Shown: positions 10,816 to 21,721 of the stretch, one piece after another
Layout: each line of letters opens with the position of its first letter
Numbering within the stretch: position 1 is the stretch's first letter
NCBI GenBank assembly: GCA_965112735.1
Contig: OZ218963.1
Coordinates: 1,054,001 to 1,118,000, forward strand
From: Phaeosaccion multiseriatum
Taxonomy: Eukaryota; Ochrophyta, other classes
DNA length: 64,000 nucleotides
Direction of reading: 5' to 3'
Translations under genes and position numbers: made by a program
Notes under the pieces: generated by a model
What the model saw: the letters and a program-made list of their open reading frames with translations, nothing else
Database searches by the model: none
Told to the model about the DNA's origin: nothing

Positions 10816-10887
10816 CATGGGTGGAGCGAAGGATGTTGCAGGGGGACATGTTCGAAACCCCCTGCGATTGAACAGACTACCACCATG
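10816..10887 (+). promoter_or_regulatory. Extended hairpin in SELENOS 3' UTR, SECIS-like but non-canonical
   Basis: An outer helix (CATGGGTGG at 10816-10824 with CCACCATG at 10880-10887, one bulge) encloses an internal loop and an 8-bp inner helix (GCAGGGGG 10838-10845 with CCCCCTGC 10858-10865). GA follows the inner helix directly on the 3' side, as in SECIS cores. The 5' side is ATGTT rather than ATGA, and the conserved AA is not on the 5' side of the apical loop. It starts about 36 bases after the TGA. Confidence 0.35.
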
Positions 10888-11005
10888 GAAAGGTGTTCTC
10901 ACGAGCGCGGTTATGAACTTGTAAAAAAGAGTGTATTACGTATACCCGGCCCCCCTCTCTACAGTGTTTACCCCTCGGAGGCAACCAAACGCCCCCCCAC
11001 CCCCA

Positions 11006-13202
11006 TCATAAGCGTGATGATGGTGCCACACCCCCCGGCCCTTGCTTGTAGAGCCGCTCAATGACGTGGCTGTACTTGTCGAAGGCCTCTTTCCTCTTGA
11101 GCTTGAAGGTGGGCGTGAGGACATTGTTCTCCGTGCTGAAGGGCACCGGCTCCAGGTGGATGGCCCGCACGTGCTCAAAGCCCTGCAGATTGGCCCGCAT
11201 CGAGGTGGCTCGGACTTCCTCCATAACTGCCTGTTGGAACTTTGAATTCTCGCACAGAGCTTCCACCTCCCCCGACGGGGCTCCCTCGGCAGCTGCCCAG
11301 GCTGCGGCGGCGTCGGGGTCAGGCACAATAACGCAGACCAAGTAGCTCTGCAGCGAGTCGCCGTACACAAAGCTCTGCGCGACGAGGCGGCTCTGCGTGT
11401 GCACATTCTCAATCTTCTCCGGCGCCACATACTCTCCCTGTGCGAGCTTAAAAATGTTCTTTTTTCGGTCCACAATCTTGAGCGCCCCGTGTGCGGTCCA
11501 CAGCCCAATGTCCCCTGAGTGCAGCCAGCCGTCTGCGTCAATGGCCTCCTTTGTCTTGTCGGGCATCTTATAGTACCCTCGAAACACGTTTGTCCCTCGG
11601 AAGCAAATTTCTCCCCTGCCTTGACACGGCTCCCCTCCGCCGCCGCCGCCCTTTCGTGGGTCCTTGCCATGCCAAGAGTCGGTGTGTGAATACCCCATCT
11701 CGGGCACATCCATGAGGCAAATCTCAGTGCATGGAAAGGGCCCTCCCACATGCCCGGAGGAGAAGTCTCCGACTTGAGTGAGGGTGGCCCCTGCCGTGGT
11801 CTCCGTTTGCCCGTACCCTTCCAGCACGGGAACGCCTAGCAAGATTCGCATAAAGGTTAGCACGTGCGTGGCAATGGGAGCCGAGCCCGTAATCATGAGG
11901 CGCAGCCTGCCCATCCCGAGGGAGCTTTTGAGCTTGTTGAACAAGATACGGTCCCACAGGGCATGGGTAGACGACCCGCGGTGCAACCCCGCCACCTTGG
12001 CCTTGCATGCTCGGACAAAGGTTGATGCCTTGCGGGGGGCGGCCCCGAGCATGCCGGCCGTGATCTTGTCATGCAGGCGGTTCAGTACCCGGGGCACCGC
12101 CGGCATCACAGTGGGCTGAAGTGCGATGATGTCCTCAATCAGCAGCAGAGGATTCCCGCGGAAAAAGCCGATGGGCGCCCCTGCCGCCAGAATCATAATC
12201 TGCACTTGCCGCTCGAAAATGTGCGGCAAAGGCAGGTAGCTGAGGTACATGTCTTCCACGCTGGCACTGAATGCCCCCGCTGTCATCATATCGCCCGCCG
12301 CTGCATCGCTAATGAGATTGGCGTGGGTGATGAGCGCCCCCTTGGGATCGCCCGTCGTGCCACTCGTGTAGCAAAAGGTGGCGATATCTGTGGAGGCGGG
12401 GGGGCGGTGGGGCACGGGGTGCTCGGCTCCAATCTGTTCTAGCTCCGAAAAGCCATACACCATCAGCCCCGCTGTACTGGCTCGCTCTCGCAGCTCCTGT
12501 CCGACTTCAAACATATCCACCACCACTGCGATGCGCAGGGAGGGACACTTCCCACCCAACGCCACCTCCACCACCTTGGCGAGCTCCGCCTGGCCGCTGC
12601 ACACCATAGTGCTCAGCCCCGTCTGCCTCACCACAAACTCGACAGTATCCGGCCCGAGCGTGTCGTAGAATGGTACAGTCACGGTGCTGTGGCAAAACGC
12701 AGCCTGCTCTGCGATGACCCACTCGGGCCTGTTGCGGCTGTAAATGCCCAGCAGTTTCATCCCCTCCTCGTTTCGGGGGGTGGCAGCCACATGCTCCAGG
12801 CCAGACGCCAGGTGATCAATGCGGTCCTCCACCTGCCAGCCAAGGAGACAAAGGGAAAAAAACATTAAAGGGGGAGAAGGCAAAAGAGGCTTGGGGGGGG
12901 GGTCTTACCTCGAGGTACGTTTGGAAGATGAACGGCGACGCCACTCCTCTTGAGTCCGTCTCCCGATGGCCCAAGCAGGGGCCCTTGGGGGCCTCCGCCA
13001 CCCCGTTCCGGAAGACCTCGTAGGAAGTGTAGCAGCCTCGGATGGCGAGCACAGGGCCGACACTACACTGCTCCTGCCCGCAACGGCGTGTAGCGCCCTT
13101 GGATGGTGTCTCTGTGTTCGGGATGATGACAGAATAACGGCCTTGCTTCCTCCCAGGCTGGGTTGGAGGGTTGTTCAAGCATTCGAGTGGATTGGGGCTC
13201 AT
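11006..13202 (-). CDS. Long-chain acyl-CoA synthetase, probably peroxisomal
   Basis: Two exons, 13202-12909 and 12832-11006, give 706 residues. The AMP-binding enzyme motifs are complete: YTSGTTGDPKGALITHAN (about residue 253 on), LPLPHIFERQVQ, EGYGQTETTAGATLT, and GWLHSGDIGLW followed by IVDRKKNIFKLAQGEYVAPE. A Gly/Lys insert (about residues 485-495) is unusual. The enzyme activates fatty acids to acyl-CoA with ATP and CoA. The last residues are SSRL, and SRL fits the type 1 peroxisomal signal, so import for beta-oxidation is likely, as for plant LACS6/7. The N-terminal exon (KQGRYSVIIPNTETP) also resembles plant peroxisomal LACS beginnings and shows no membrane anchor. The start is the first ATG of exon 1, 26 bases from the tandem duplication at 13229. 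Confidence 0.93.
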
Positions 13203-13228
13203 TTTCTTCGCGGCTCGTGGCCCGCGTG

Positions 13229-13664
13229 CATCAGCAGGGTTACCAACAGCAGCAGAAAAAGAGGAGCAGCGTCGTCCTGCAGCAGCAGACCCTGTGCACC
13301 CGTACGGTCACAAGCAGGCGGGCAACAGAAGAAGAAGATGTAACGAGAGGAAGAGGAAGGAGAAAAAAGGATAAAGAGTAAAGAGTGGTGTAGCTGTTGG
13401 TCGTCTTTTCAGGCTCACAGTTGACACTTCGGAACTCCTTTCCCTCTCATCAGCAGGGTTACCAACAGCAGCAGAAAAAGAGGAGCAGCGTCGTCCTGCA
13501 GCAGCAGACCCTGTGCACCCGTACGGTCACAAGCAGGCGGGCAACAGAAGAAGAAGATGTAACGAGAGGAAGAGGAAGAAGAAAAAGGAGGAAGATGGTG
13601 TAGTTGTTGGTCGTCTTTTCAGGCTCACAGTTGGCACTTCTGCGCTCCTTTCCCCTTCCTTTTC
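13229..13664. repeat. Tandem duplication, two copies of about 219 bases
   Basis: Copy 1 starts at 13229 and copy 2 at 13448, both with CATCAGCAGGGTTACCAACA. They stay near identical through the CAG-rich part and the GAAGAAGAAGATGTAACGAG segment to a shared GTCGTCTTTTCAGGCTCACA end, with a few substitutions and small indels. The repeat fills the gap between the ACSL start and the ABCF1 stop. It may duplicate an ACSL promoter element or the ABCF1 3' flank. The short open frames inside are not convincing genes. Confidence 0.9.
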
Positions 13665-13690
13665 TTTTTTTTCTCCTAGACTAGAGTTAA

Positions 13691-14299
13691 CTACGAGTCA
13701 GCAGACTCAGCGGCGGCCTTCTTGCTGTTCCTCTTCTCCTCCTGCGCTGCCAGCCGCTCCTCAAGTTGTTCCAGAAGGAAGGCCTTATAGTCGGCAAACT
13801 CGGACTCCCACGGCGTGACCTGTGGCGAGGCGTGCAGCGGCAAGAGTCAGGGGGGTGCATCGTCGCGATGGAAGGACTGCACGGGATAAGTGGCGTGTGC
13901 GTGCGTACCTTTTTGTCGTCCACAATCCACAGCTGGCAGTCGGTGCTCTCGATGAGTTTGGCGTCGTGCGTCACAATGACGACTCCTCCGTCGAAGTTGT
14001 TAATCGCCTCGCACAGCGCGTCAATGGACCTGAGCAGTGTTGAGACAGCAGGAGCGGAGCCACGAGTGAATACGGGGTATAGTACGTATGTACACCTCGT
14101 CCCCAAAAGGGTACATATATACTCTCTAGTACTTACTCGACGTCGAGATTGTTAGTGGGTTCGTCAAGGAACAGGATGTGCGGCGCCTGCAGCTGCAGCT
14201 CGCAGAACACAACCCTGGAACCAGAGAGAGAAGGGGGAGGTGAGAGAGAACAAAGCAGGTGCGTGCTGGGGGGAGGCACGGCGAGTAGAGAAGCGCAGG

Positions 14300-14358
<59 letters not shown>

Positions 14359-14575
14359 CCCGACCACCCCACCTACCTGGCTTTCTGTCCTCCCGACAGG
14401 TCCCGCATCTTGATGGTGTGCGCGTGGCCCTCCAGGCCGAACTTTCCCAGAAGGTTCCTGGCACTCTGATAGTCGGTATCCTCAAATTTGCTGCGCAGGT
14501 AGGCCGTAGGGTCAATGTCCATGGGTAGCCTGACGAGATGAAGGAATACAGCGGTGCCATGAGCAGGGAAAGAAC

Positions 14576-14606
<31 letters not shown>

Positions 14607-17600
14607 CGCACACTCACCTATCCACAAAGTGCTGGTTGTAGATGCCCATCCTGAGACGAGGGTTCCTTCTCAGTTCCCCCTCGGTGGGCTCTAAATCCCC
14701 CGTGAGCAGCTTCAGCAGCGTGGTTTTGCCTAAAAAGGTGTGGAAGGGAAGGGGGTGTGGCGTGAGGACAGGAAACCCACTCCCCGCCGCCCTCATTGAA
14801 CAGTCGTCCCTTACCCGCTCCATTCGGCCCAACGATGGTGACTCTGCTGCTCATGTCAATGCCGAAGTTCACCTCCCCGAAAATGAGGGGGCCCGTCGGG
14901 TACTGAAACGCCACATCCATCACGTTGATGATGGGCGGGCTCAGCTGGGACACCTCTGGAAAGTGCAGTGTCACCTGAGGAGGAGGAGGACAAGAGAACA
15001 ACGTTACCATCACATGCACAGGGGCGCAGCAGCACCCAAGGAATGTGTGCACCCACCTGATATTCCCTCGGCCTCTTTGTGAGGGACACTTCCTTGACCT
15101 CTCCCTGTCCAGAGGCCACAAGGGACGTCTGCTTCTTCTTGGATGCTCCAGGCTCGCGGGACTTACTCTTCTTCACCTAAGGTTAAGTAAGGTAGGTGGA
15201 GGGAGGAAGCATGCGAGGGGTGAGGGTTCCTACCCATTGTGTACGAATACTCTGCTGCCACCATGTATGTCCTACCGTCTCCTCCGCCTTGGCCTTGTTG
15301 GAGCCGCCCTTCTTGAGCTGGGAGAGCCTCTTTTGCTGCTTCTCCCACTCCTTGAGCATCTGCTTCCGCTTCTGCCCCTCCATCTGCTTGAAGGTGTCGT
15401 AGTTTCCCTTGTACGGAACGACTTGCTGCCCGTCAAGGTGAAGGATCTCCTCGCATACGCTGTTCAAAAAGTCCTGTTGACCGGAGAGAACACAAACGCG
15501 TCAAGACGGGAGCACACGCAGCACCACCCGACACCCCCTCCCCCCATGCGCACTGCTCTACTGCTCTGCTGCTCTAACCTGGTCGTGACTGACCACGAGA
15601 AGCGTCTTCTTCCATTTGTGAAGGTAGTCGTCCAGCCAGATGACGGCGTTGAGGTCCAAGTGGTTGGTGGGCTCGTCCAGCATCATGAGAGTGGGCTCCA
15701 TGAAGAGCGCCCGGGCGAGTGAGATGCGCATGCGCCAGCCGCCAGAGAAGTGCTTGGTCGCCTGTGCATACACACGCAGCACGCAGCGCCGCACAGTGTG
15801 AAGAGAATGTGTCAGTGGGTGGTGCGCACACAAACAACTGACAACAGATGCTCTTAATCCCCTCTTTCCCTCCTTCCCTGGTGCCACTGACCACTGACTA
15901 CTGACCTTGATTTGCATGTCCTCGTCGAACCCCAGTCCGAAGAGAATCCTCCTCGCCTTTGCCTCCGCCTGATCCGCGCCGATGCCGTGCAGACCTTCAT
16001 ACACCTGCCCGTGCATACAAGGAGTCCATCGGTGGCGCCACGGACATTGGAAATCGATGAGTCACTCCACTCACTCGGCACTCGGCAGTTAGGCCGGGGG
16101 TCGAGCCTTCACGCAGCACCCCCTTACCTTTTGCAGAGCGTCGTTCAGCTCTTCGCTCTCGGGGTCCTTTCTCAAGGCCCTGCTCACGTGTGCGGGAGAG
16201 AGAGGGGGTGGCAATTCAGGAGGTGTAAGTCACTTCCCGTCGATAGACAGGCGATAGAGGCGATAGCAGTAATCGTCATGAGGGATGACGATGAGAAACT
16301 CAAACACGGCCCAGCAGCACCATCGTCAGACGGAGAAGGACGCACTCGCAGGCTACACACGATCGATACACGTACAAAACACGTACTTGGTGATGCTCCT
16401 CTCCTCCTCGATGAGCTTCCACCTCTTCTTGTCCGCCTTCATGACACTCACCACCGCCGGGGTGCTGTCTGCCTGCACCTCCTGCTCAACGTAGAGGCAG
16501 TCCACTCGCGGGGGGATCTGCAGCTCCCCGGAGGCCATCATCTTGAGCAAGGTGGACTTGCCTGCGCATGAGGGAGGGACAGGGTGAGAGGGTAGGCATC
16601 ACTCTTAAACCCGACACTTACCCCAGCACAATTCTAACCTGACACTTACCCGCTCCGTTGGGCCCCACGAGGCCGTACTTACGACCGTGGACGATGGACA
16701 GCGGGCTGAACAGGAGCGGAGGGGAAGGCACGCAGGCACAGGCACATGCAAGCACACAGAGTGTGTAAGCATCTACCCACAACCCAGGGGGGCGGCCAGT
16801 GAAGTGACGGACTAGGCTCACTCACCTGTTGAGGAACAGAGTCTTGTTCGCAGCGGAGAGCGTGAAGGAATCGATGATGATGTCCAGAGAGTTCTGCCAC
16901 TGAGCGTCGTTCGTATTGATGGTGCTCTGCGGGGGAGGTGGGAGGGGAGAGGAGAGGAAGTGCGTGAGGCGTGTCCAAACCGGAGGCATGGCCGGCGCTC
17001 CCTACCTATACCTGGCTGACAGCAAACTGAGCTCCTTCCATGTGGGCCAGAGCCTCAACTCTCTCATCCTCCACAGCTTTTTGCTTGCTCTCGAGCCCCA
17101 TCAAGAGCTTCTTACGGTTCCGCTGCGTCATCTGGACAAGCACAAACAGCACAACATGATGAACACTTGACACGCAGGGAGCCTGCCTGCTTGCCGCTAC
17201 CCTCCCTCACCTTCTTGCCAGTGCGGGCCACCTCTGCCTGCACGAGGTCCTCCAGCTGCTCTTCCATCGTCTTTCGAGGCCCCCCACCCGTCTCTCCCCG
17301 CCCTGCCTTCCTCTCGTCGTGATCGGAGCCGTAGTACTCTTCCTCATCATCACTCCCATCGTCCCCCTCCATCTCTTCCAACGCCTGGGTCGAGGGGGCA
17401 GTTGAACAGACAACATTTAAGAAGTGGAGCCCTCCACCCTTCTCTATCAGATCTCTCCTCACCTTCTTCTGCTTCCTCTTCTTCTCGTCCTTTTCGGCCC
17501 GCACCCTAGCCTTCTCCGCCGCCGCCTCCTTCTCTCGTCGATCTTTCTCCTCCTGGGCTATCCTCAAGTCCTCCTCGCTCATCACCACATCTACAGGGGG

Positions 17601-19008
17601 GGGTGGATAGGAAGGCGCACACGAGAAAAGCATTGGGACAGGGCGTCATGCGAAACCCCACTGAAGATCCACTCCTCTTGTAATAGCACACACTCCTTCA
17701 AGCCTGAAAGACACAAGGAGGGCAAGAGAGCCTTCGCATCGAGCCGAGAGTCGAGCTCTCAGTCCACGCTGCTGGCCAGTCGATCATCACCTTTAGCGGC
17801 CAGTCGCGCCTCTTGGTCCGCCAGAGCCTTGGCCTTGGCCGCTTCCTCCAGCTTCCGTTCGAGCTTGCTTTTCTTCTTCTTCTTGTCCTTCTTGACGTCC
17901 AGTCCCTCGGGGGAGGGCTCTACTGAATCAGCAGTGCCCGTGATTGTTACCACCTCCACCTTCTGGGAAAGACCGCTCATTTCTATGTCGACGTCCTGCT
18001 CAGAGACCGTGACAGCGGCAGCCTCTTGCTCCTCCTTCTCTTGCTGCTCATTGCCTCCCTTGCTCTTCGTCACCTCTCCTCTCTGCTCGCTAGCCTCTTC
18101 CTGTCTCCGACTATGCTTTAGGTCTTGTTGCTCTTCCTCTGGGTCTCCCCCCCGTCTCCCCTTCTTCTCCTTCTTCGCTCTCTTTTCTTCCTTCTTCCTT
18201 GCCGCAGCCACAGATTCCTCATCCTTTTCGTCGTCCCCGTCGTCGCTTCGCTCGGCTTCGTCGCCCCTCCTGTCTTTCTTTTTCTTTTTCTTGTCTTTCT
18301 TGTCTTTCTTGTCCTTCTTGTCCTTCTTTTCCTTTTCGCTCTTTCCGCCTTTTCGCCCTTCCTCCTTCGCGCTCTCCTCTTCGGCGCGTCTACCGGCCTC
18401 ACTCTCGTCATCCTCATCCTCATCGCTGTCCTCCATGGCCGCGAGAAAAGCGTTTTGGTTCTTTGGTGGAGTAGGGGGCTCCTCTTCCTCCTCCTCCTCC
18501 TCCTCCTCCTCCTCCTCCTCCCCTTCTTCCTCCTCTTCATCCTCACTGGCGGCAACTGGACGAATGTTCAAAAGAGAAGTGTGAGCGCTTGGTAACATGA
18601 AAAGGGGGATACAGAGTTGGGTTGCTCACCTGCCGCTGCTGCTGCCGCTGCTGCTGCTGCTGCTGCTGCTGCTGCCCGCTTCTTTTCCTTTTTACTCATA
18701 GGCCTCTTCTGAGCAGTCTCCTCCTCGTCCTCCTCCTCGCCCTCTTCCTCCTCCGCATCGCCACCACCTGCAACCTTTTTTAGATGCGCGAGAGGGTCTT
18801 CATCCTCGGAGTCGTCTCCTTTGCCCTTGCCCTGCTTCTTTTTGGCGGCACGAGCCAATTTCTTGGCAGCCCGAGAGCTCCCTCCACCCTTCGCCGCAGC
18901 GGCCTCCGCTGCGCCTGCTCCTTCTCCTAACGCTCCAACCCCCTTTTTTACCTCATCATCATCGGAATCGTCCTGCCTCCTGCCCTTCTTTCCCTTCTTC
19001 GGGGCCAT
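13691..19008 (-). CDS. ABCF1: ABC-F family ATPase, ABCF1/ABC50 type
   Basis: Nineteen exons keep phase throughout: 19008-18630, 18555-17791, 17590-17463, 17384-17211, 17131-17012, 16926-16826, 16705-16650, 16561-16387, 16179-16128, 16004-15906, 15761-15579, 15473-15276, 15176-15057, 14974-14815, 14729-14618, 14529-14377, 14214-14137, 14029-13909, 13819-13691. They give about 1100 residues. The first 440 are extremely charged Lys/Glu/Asp/Ala tracts, as in ABCF1, whose N-terminus binds eIF2. Two ABC cassettes follow. The first has [25 protein letters not shown] and [11 protein letters not shown]. The second has [17 protein letters not shown] and [12 protein letters not shown]. The linker between them is basic and helical. 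No membrane domain is present, as expected for a soluble ribosome-associated factor. Both Walker A motifs are split by a phase-1 intron after GAG. The N-terminus is longer than in animals. Confidence 0.93.
14309..14358. repeat. (GA)n microsatellite in ABCF1 intron
   Basis: About 25 dinucleotides read (CT)n in the gene's sense. A second shorter tract lies in the neighbouring intron at about 14577-14602. Confidence 0.9.
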
Positions 19009-19115
19009 AACAAATGCTGAGTGTGTATGGGTGTCGTCCCGGCAAATCGGAGAGGGGTAATGAGCTGATACTTCAAATTCCCATTTCCCCCCGCCCCGCC
19101 CGAACATACCCCCCC
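19009..19115. promoter_or_regulatory. Divergent promoter region of ABCF1 and CPBP protease genes
   Basis: There are 107 bases between the two start codons, with no TATA box seen. A bidirectional promoter is inferred. Confidence 0.4.
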
Positions 19116-21074
19116 ATGCACGACGTGCTGCTGCTGCTGCTGCTGCCGCTAGCTCTACTCCAGGCATGCTGCTTTGGAGCTGCTAATGCTTTCACGGCTT
19201 CGACTGCGACGGGAGCAAGATGCAGAGCAGCAACGCCAGGACTCGGCCGAGGCACGGCATGTCCAACTGGCATAGCACAAAGGAGCATTGCGGCAAGACG
19301 CAACGCCAGAGGGGGTGACTACGGCAGCGAGGAGGACGTGGGCCAAAGGGGGGAGTGGAAGTCATGGCGGTGGCGGCGGCGGCGGCGGCGGCGGCGGCCT
19401 TGGTTCGGGGATGGAAGCGTGCAGGGCGTGGGGCTGGAGACGGGGAGGTGCTCGGCCTCGGCCTCCTTACGGGCTGCAGCAGTGGCAGGCTCGGAAGTAG
19501 CCGTAGCAGTAGAGCCGTTGGTCTCGGAGGGGGAAGGGGAGAGGCCCGTGTGGGCGCCAGAGTGGGCGCCAGACTGGCTGGTGTGGAAGATGCACCCTGT
19601 GGTACAGGGGTTTGTTGTAGTGACTTTGTACATGTTTCACATGGTGAGTGGTAGCCCCCTTCCCCCCCTTGTAAACGGATGGCAGTTTTGTGAAGAAAAC
19701 ACCCCCCGCCCCCCCGTTCCCCTTCCCCCATTCCCTGCGCTTCCTCTCCCTCGGAACCAAGCTCTTTTTGTCGAGAGGCTGTCTGGTGTTCCCCGTGCAG
19801 CTGATTCCAAACGGGCTGGGTTTGTTCCAGTCCGTGGGTCTGGACACGCTCGCTGGCTTTGGCGTGCTGGTGGGGGCGCTCTTCGCTCGAGTAAAGCTCG
19901 GCCTCAAGGCTTTCCCCCCGCTGAGCGAGCAGGGCATCACGCCGTGGGGAGAGCCCCCAAAGCCAGAGTGGGAGCAGGAAGAAGATGAGGGGTGGAGGGA
20001 GAGGACACAAGCCGAAATAAGCAAAGAGCAGAATCTCTTCAAGAGGAAGAAGAAGGCCGATAGGGTCGTTCCCCGCGTGACGGTGATGCTGGTGGTGGCG
20101 TATCTAGCCACCAATCCGGCGGCGTTGGCTTGGGAACAGGGGCTCTACGCTTTGCAGTGGTGAGGAGGAGCACTTCACTTGTTTACCTCTACGCAGCCCC
20201 CCACCCTTCCCGAATGAACGGCGCTGACACCCCTCCTCTCTGCCCCCGCAGGTATGGCGTGCCGCTAAGTGTGGCCATGAGCCGCTCGCTGCTCATCCTG
20301 CTGAGCCACCTCACGTGGGTGGTGATGGGAGGGTACATTTTGGGCCACTTTTTGCGTCCGTTCTTTAGCAACCAGCAGGCAAGAATTCATTACTAAGAAT
20401 TATGTGCGAAAGAAGAGGCTGTCCAACATATAACGGCCGCTGTACAATCAATTGACTTACAAGCTTCCCTGTCCTGCCACTGCACTACACCCTGCCCAGC
20501 AGAAGGATGGGCAGGGCGGCTGGATCAAGTCCACCAACAAATCCCTGTGGGTGTGGTGGGTGCTCGGGGGCTACTTCGTGTCGTCCTCCCTGTTCAACGT
20601 GGCGGATCTCATCAACCAGTTTGTGTGTCCGCTTCCTCTGCTGGCAAGTTGCTGTCGAGTGTCGGCAAGGGCCGCTCCCTCCACTCATCAACTGACGAAT
20701 TGCCCCCCCCCCCCCCCCCCCCGCCCATCCCCTCTGCAGGGCGTGGAGAGTGTAGTTACGCAGATGATCAACCCAGAGGGCAATGACGTGGGTGCCTTGG
20801 CGGTGGCCAGCATCGGGCCGTGCATCACCGCGCCGTGGTGGGAAGAGGTTCTGTATAGGGGCTTCCTCTTGCCTGCCTTGACTCTTTACATGCGAAAGGT
20901 GCCGGCCATCTTCACAGGTGTGTGTGCGACAGCCCTCGGGGTTAGAGAGGGTTGGAGAGGCTGCTCTGGTCATGTCATCTCATCTCTAATCTATCCGCTC
21001 TGGTCATCTCATCTCTAATCTATCTAGTCGTTATCTTCTGTCCTGACGTCCGGCTCGCTGCCTCATTGCCGTCG

Positions 21075-21106
<32 letters not shown>

Positions 21107-21302
21107 CCGCCCCCCATGTCCCACCAAAGGCGCCGTCATGTTCGCAGCCCACCACATGCAGCTCAACGCCATGCTGCCCCTGACCACTCTTGGCGCCGTG
21201 TGGGCCGTGCTGTACATGCTCTCCGGCAACCTCGCAGTTCCCATCATCATCCACGCCATGTGGAACTCAAGGGTGTTCCTGGGCTCGTACCTGGGGCTGT
21301 AG
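19116..21302 (+). CDS. Plastid-targeted CPBP (CAAX/Abi) family intramembrane protease
   Basis: Six exons, 19116-19643, 19801-20159, 20252-20378, 20503-20643, 20740-20917 and 21130-21302, give about 501 residues. The N-terminus is a signal peptide with an ASAF-like junction (ACCFGAANAF then TASTATGARC), followed by an Arg-rich transit-like stretch, so import into a complex plastid is predicted. The membrane core carries the three family motifs: EEVLYRGF (the EExxxR glutamates), FAAHHMQLN (FxxxH) and IIIHAMWNSR (HxxxN/B). The family includes type II CAAX proteases and plastid BCM/SCO4-like proteins; the substrate here is unknown. Introns 3 and 4 use GC donors (20379, 20644). Intron 3 ends in a NAGNAG acceptor (CCAGCAG), giving one optional Gln. 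Intron 4 could instead use a GT donor at 20623, removing seven residues. Confidence 0.88.
21075..21106. repeat. (TCTG)n microsatellite upstream of last acceptor
   Basis: About eight TCTG units lie in the last intron of the protease gene, 23 bases before the acceptor, on the pyrimidine-rich sense strand. The same unit makes the giant array at 41469. Confidence 0.9.
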
Positions 21303-21417
21303 AGAAGCAAAGCGATGCGATCCCTCGGGTGCAGCACTCTTCTAAAATGGCGCCGCAGCGTACTCCACGTGTGTGTGCCCCACTTTAACCTTACATACAT
21401 ACACAACCCTCCAAACC

Positions 21418-21678
21418 TCAGGCTCCCTCTGGTGTCTTTGCAGCTGCTGCGGCTGCTGCCTCTGCCTCTGCCTCCTCCTCCTCTGTGATGAGTGTCTGTA
21501 GGTTGTGTATCTCCTTGAGGCGGGCGGCGAAGTTGATGTAGTCTGAGCCGTTGACGATCCCGTCTTGGTCGGCGTCGATGGCCTTCATGCAAGCATCCAC
21601 CTCCCGCAGCTGCGCGAAGTCGCCTCCCTGGGGGGGACACAAGAAGGCGTGGGACACAAGGCACGCACCCACTCACTG

Positions 21679-21721
<43 letters not shown>

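Noticed and set aside
10907-10960. ATGA followed by an A-rich run (TTATGAACTTGTAAAAAAGA) as a SECIS core
   Set aside because: No complementary 3' strand forms the required helix and no downstream GA is properly placed. The hairpin at 10816-10887 is the better, though imperfect, candidate.
19467-20114. Minus-strand frame of 215 codons opposite the protease gene
   Set aside because: It is antisense to well-supported exons of the CPBP protease and has no family feature.
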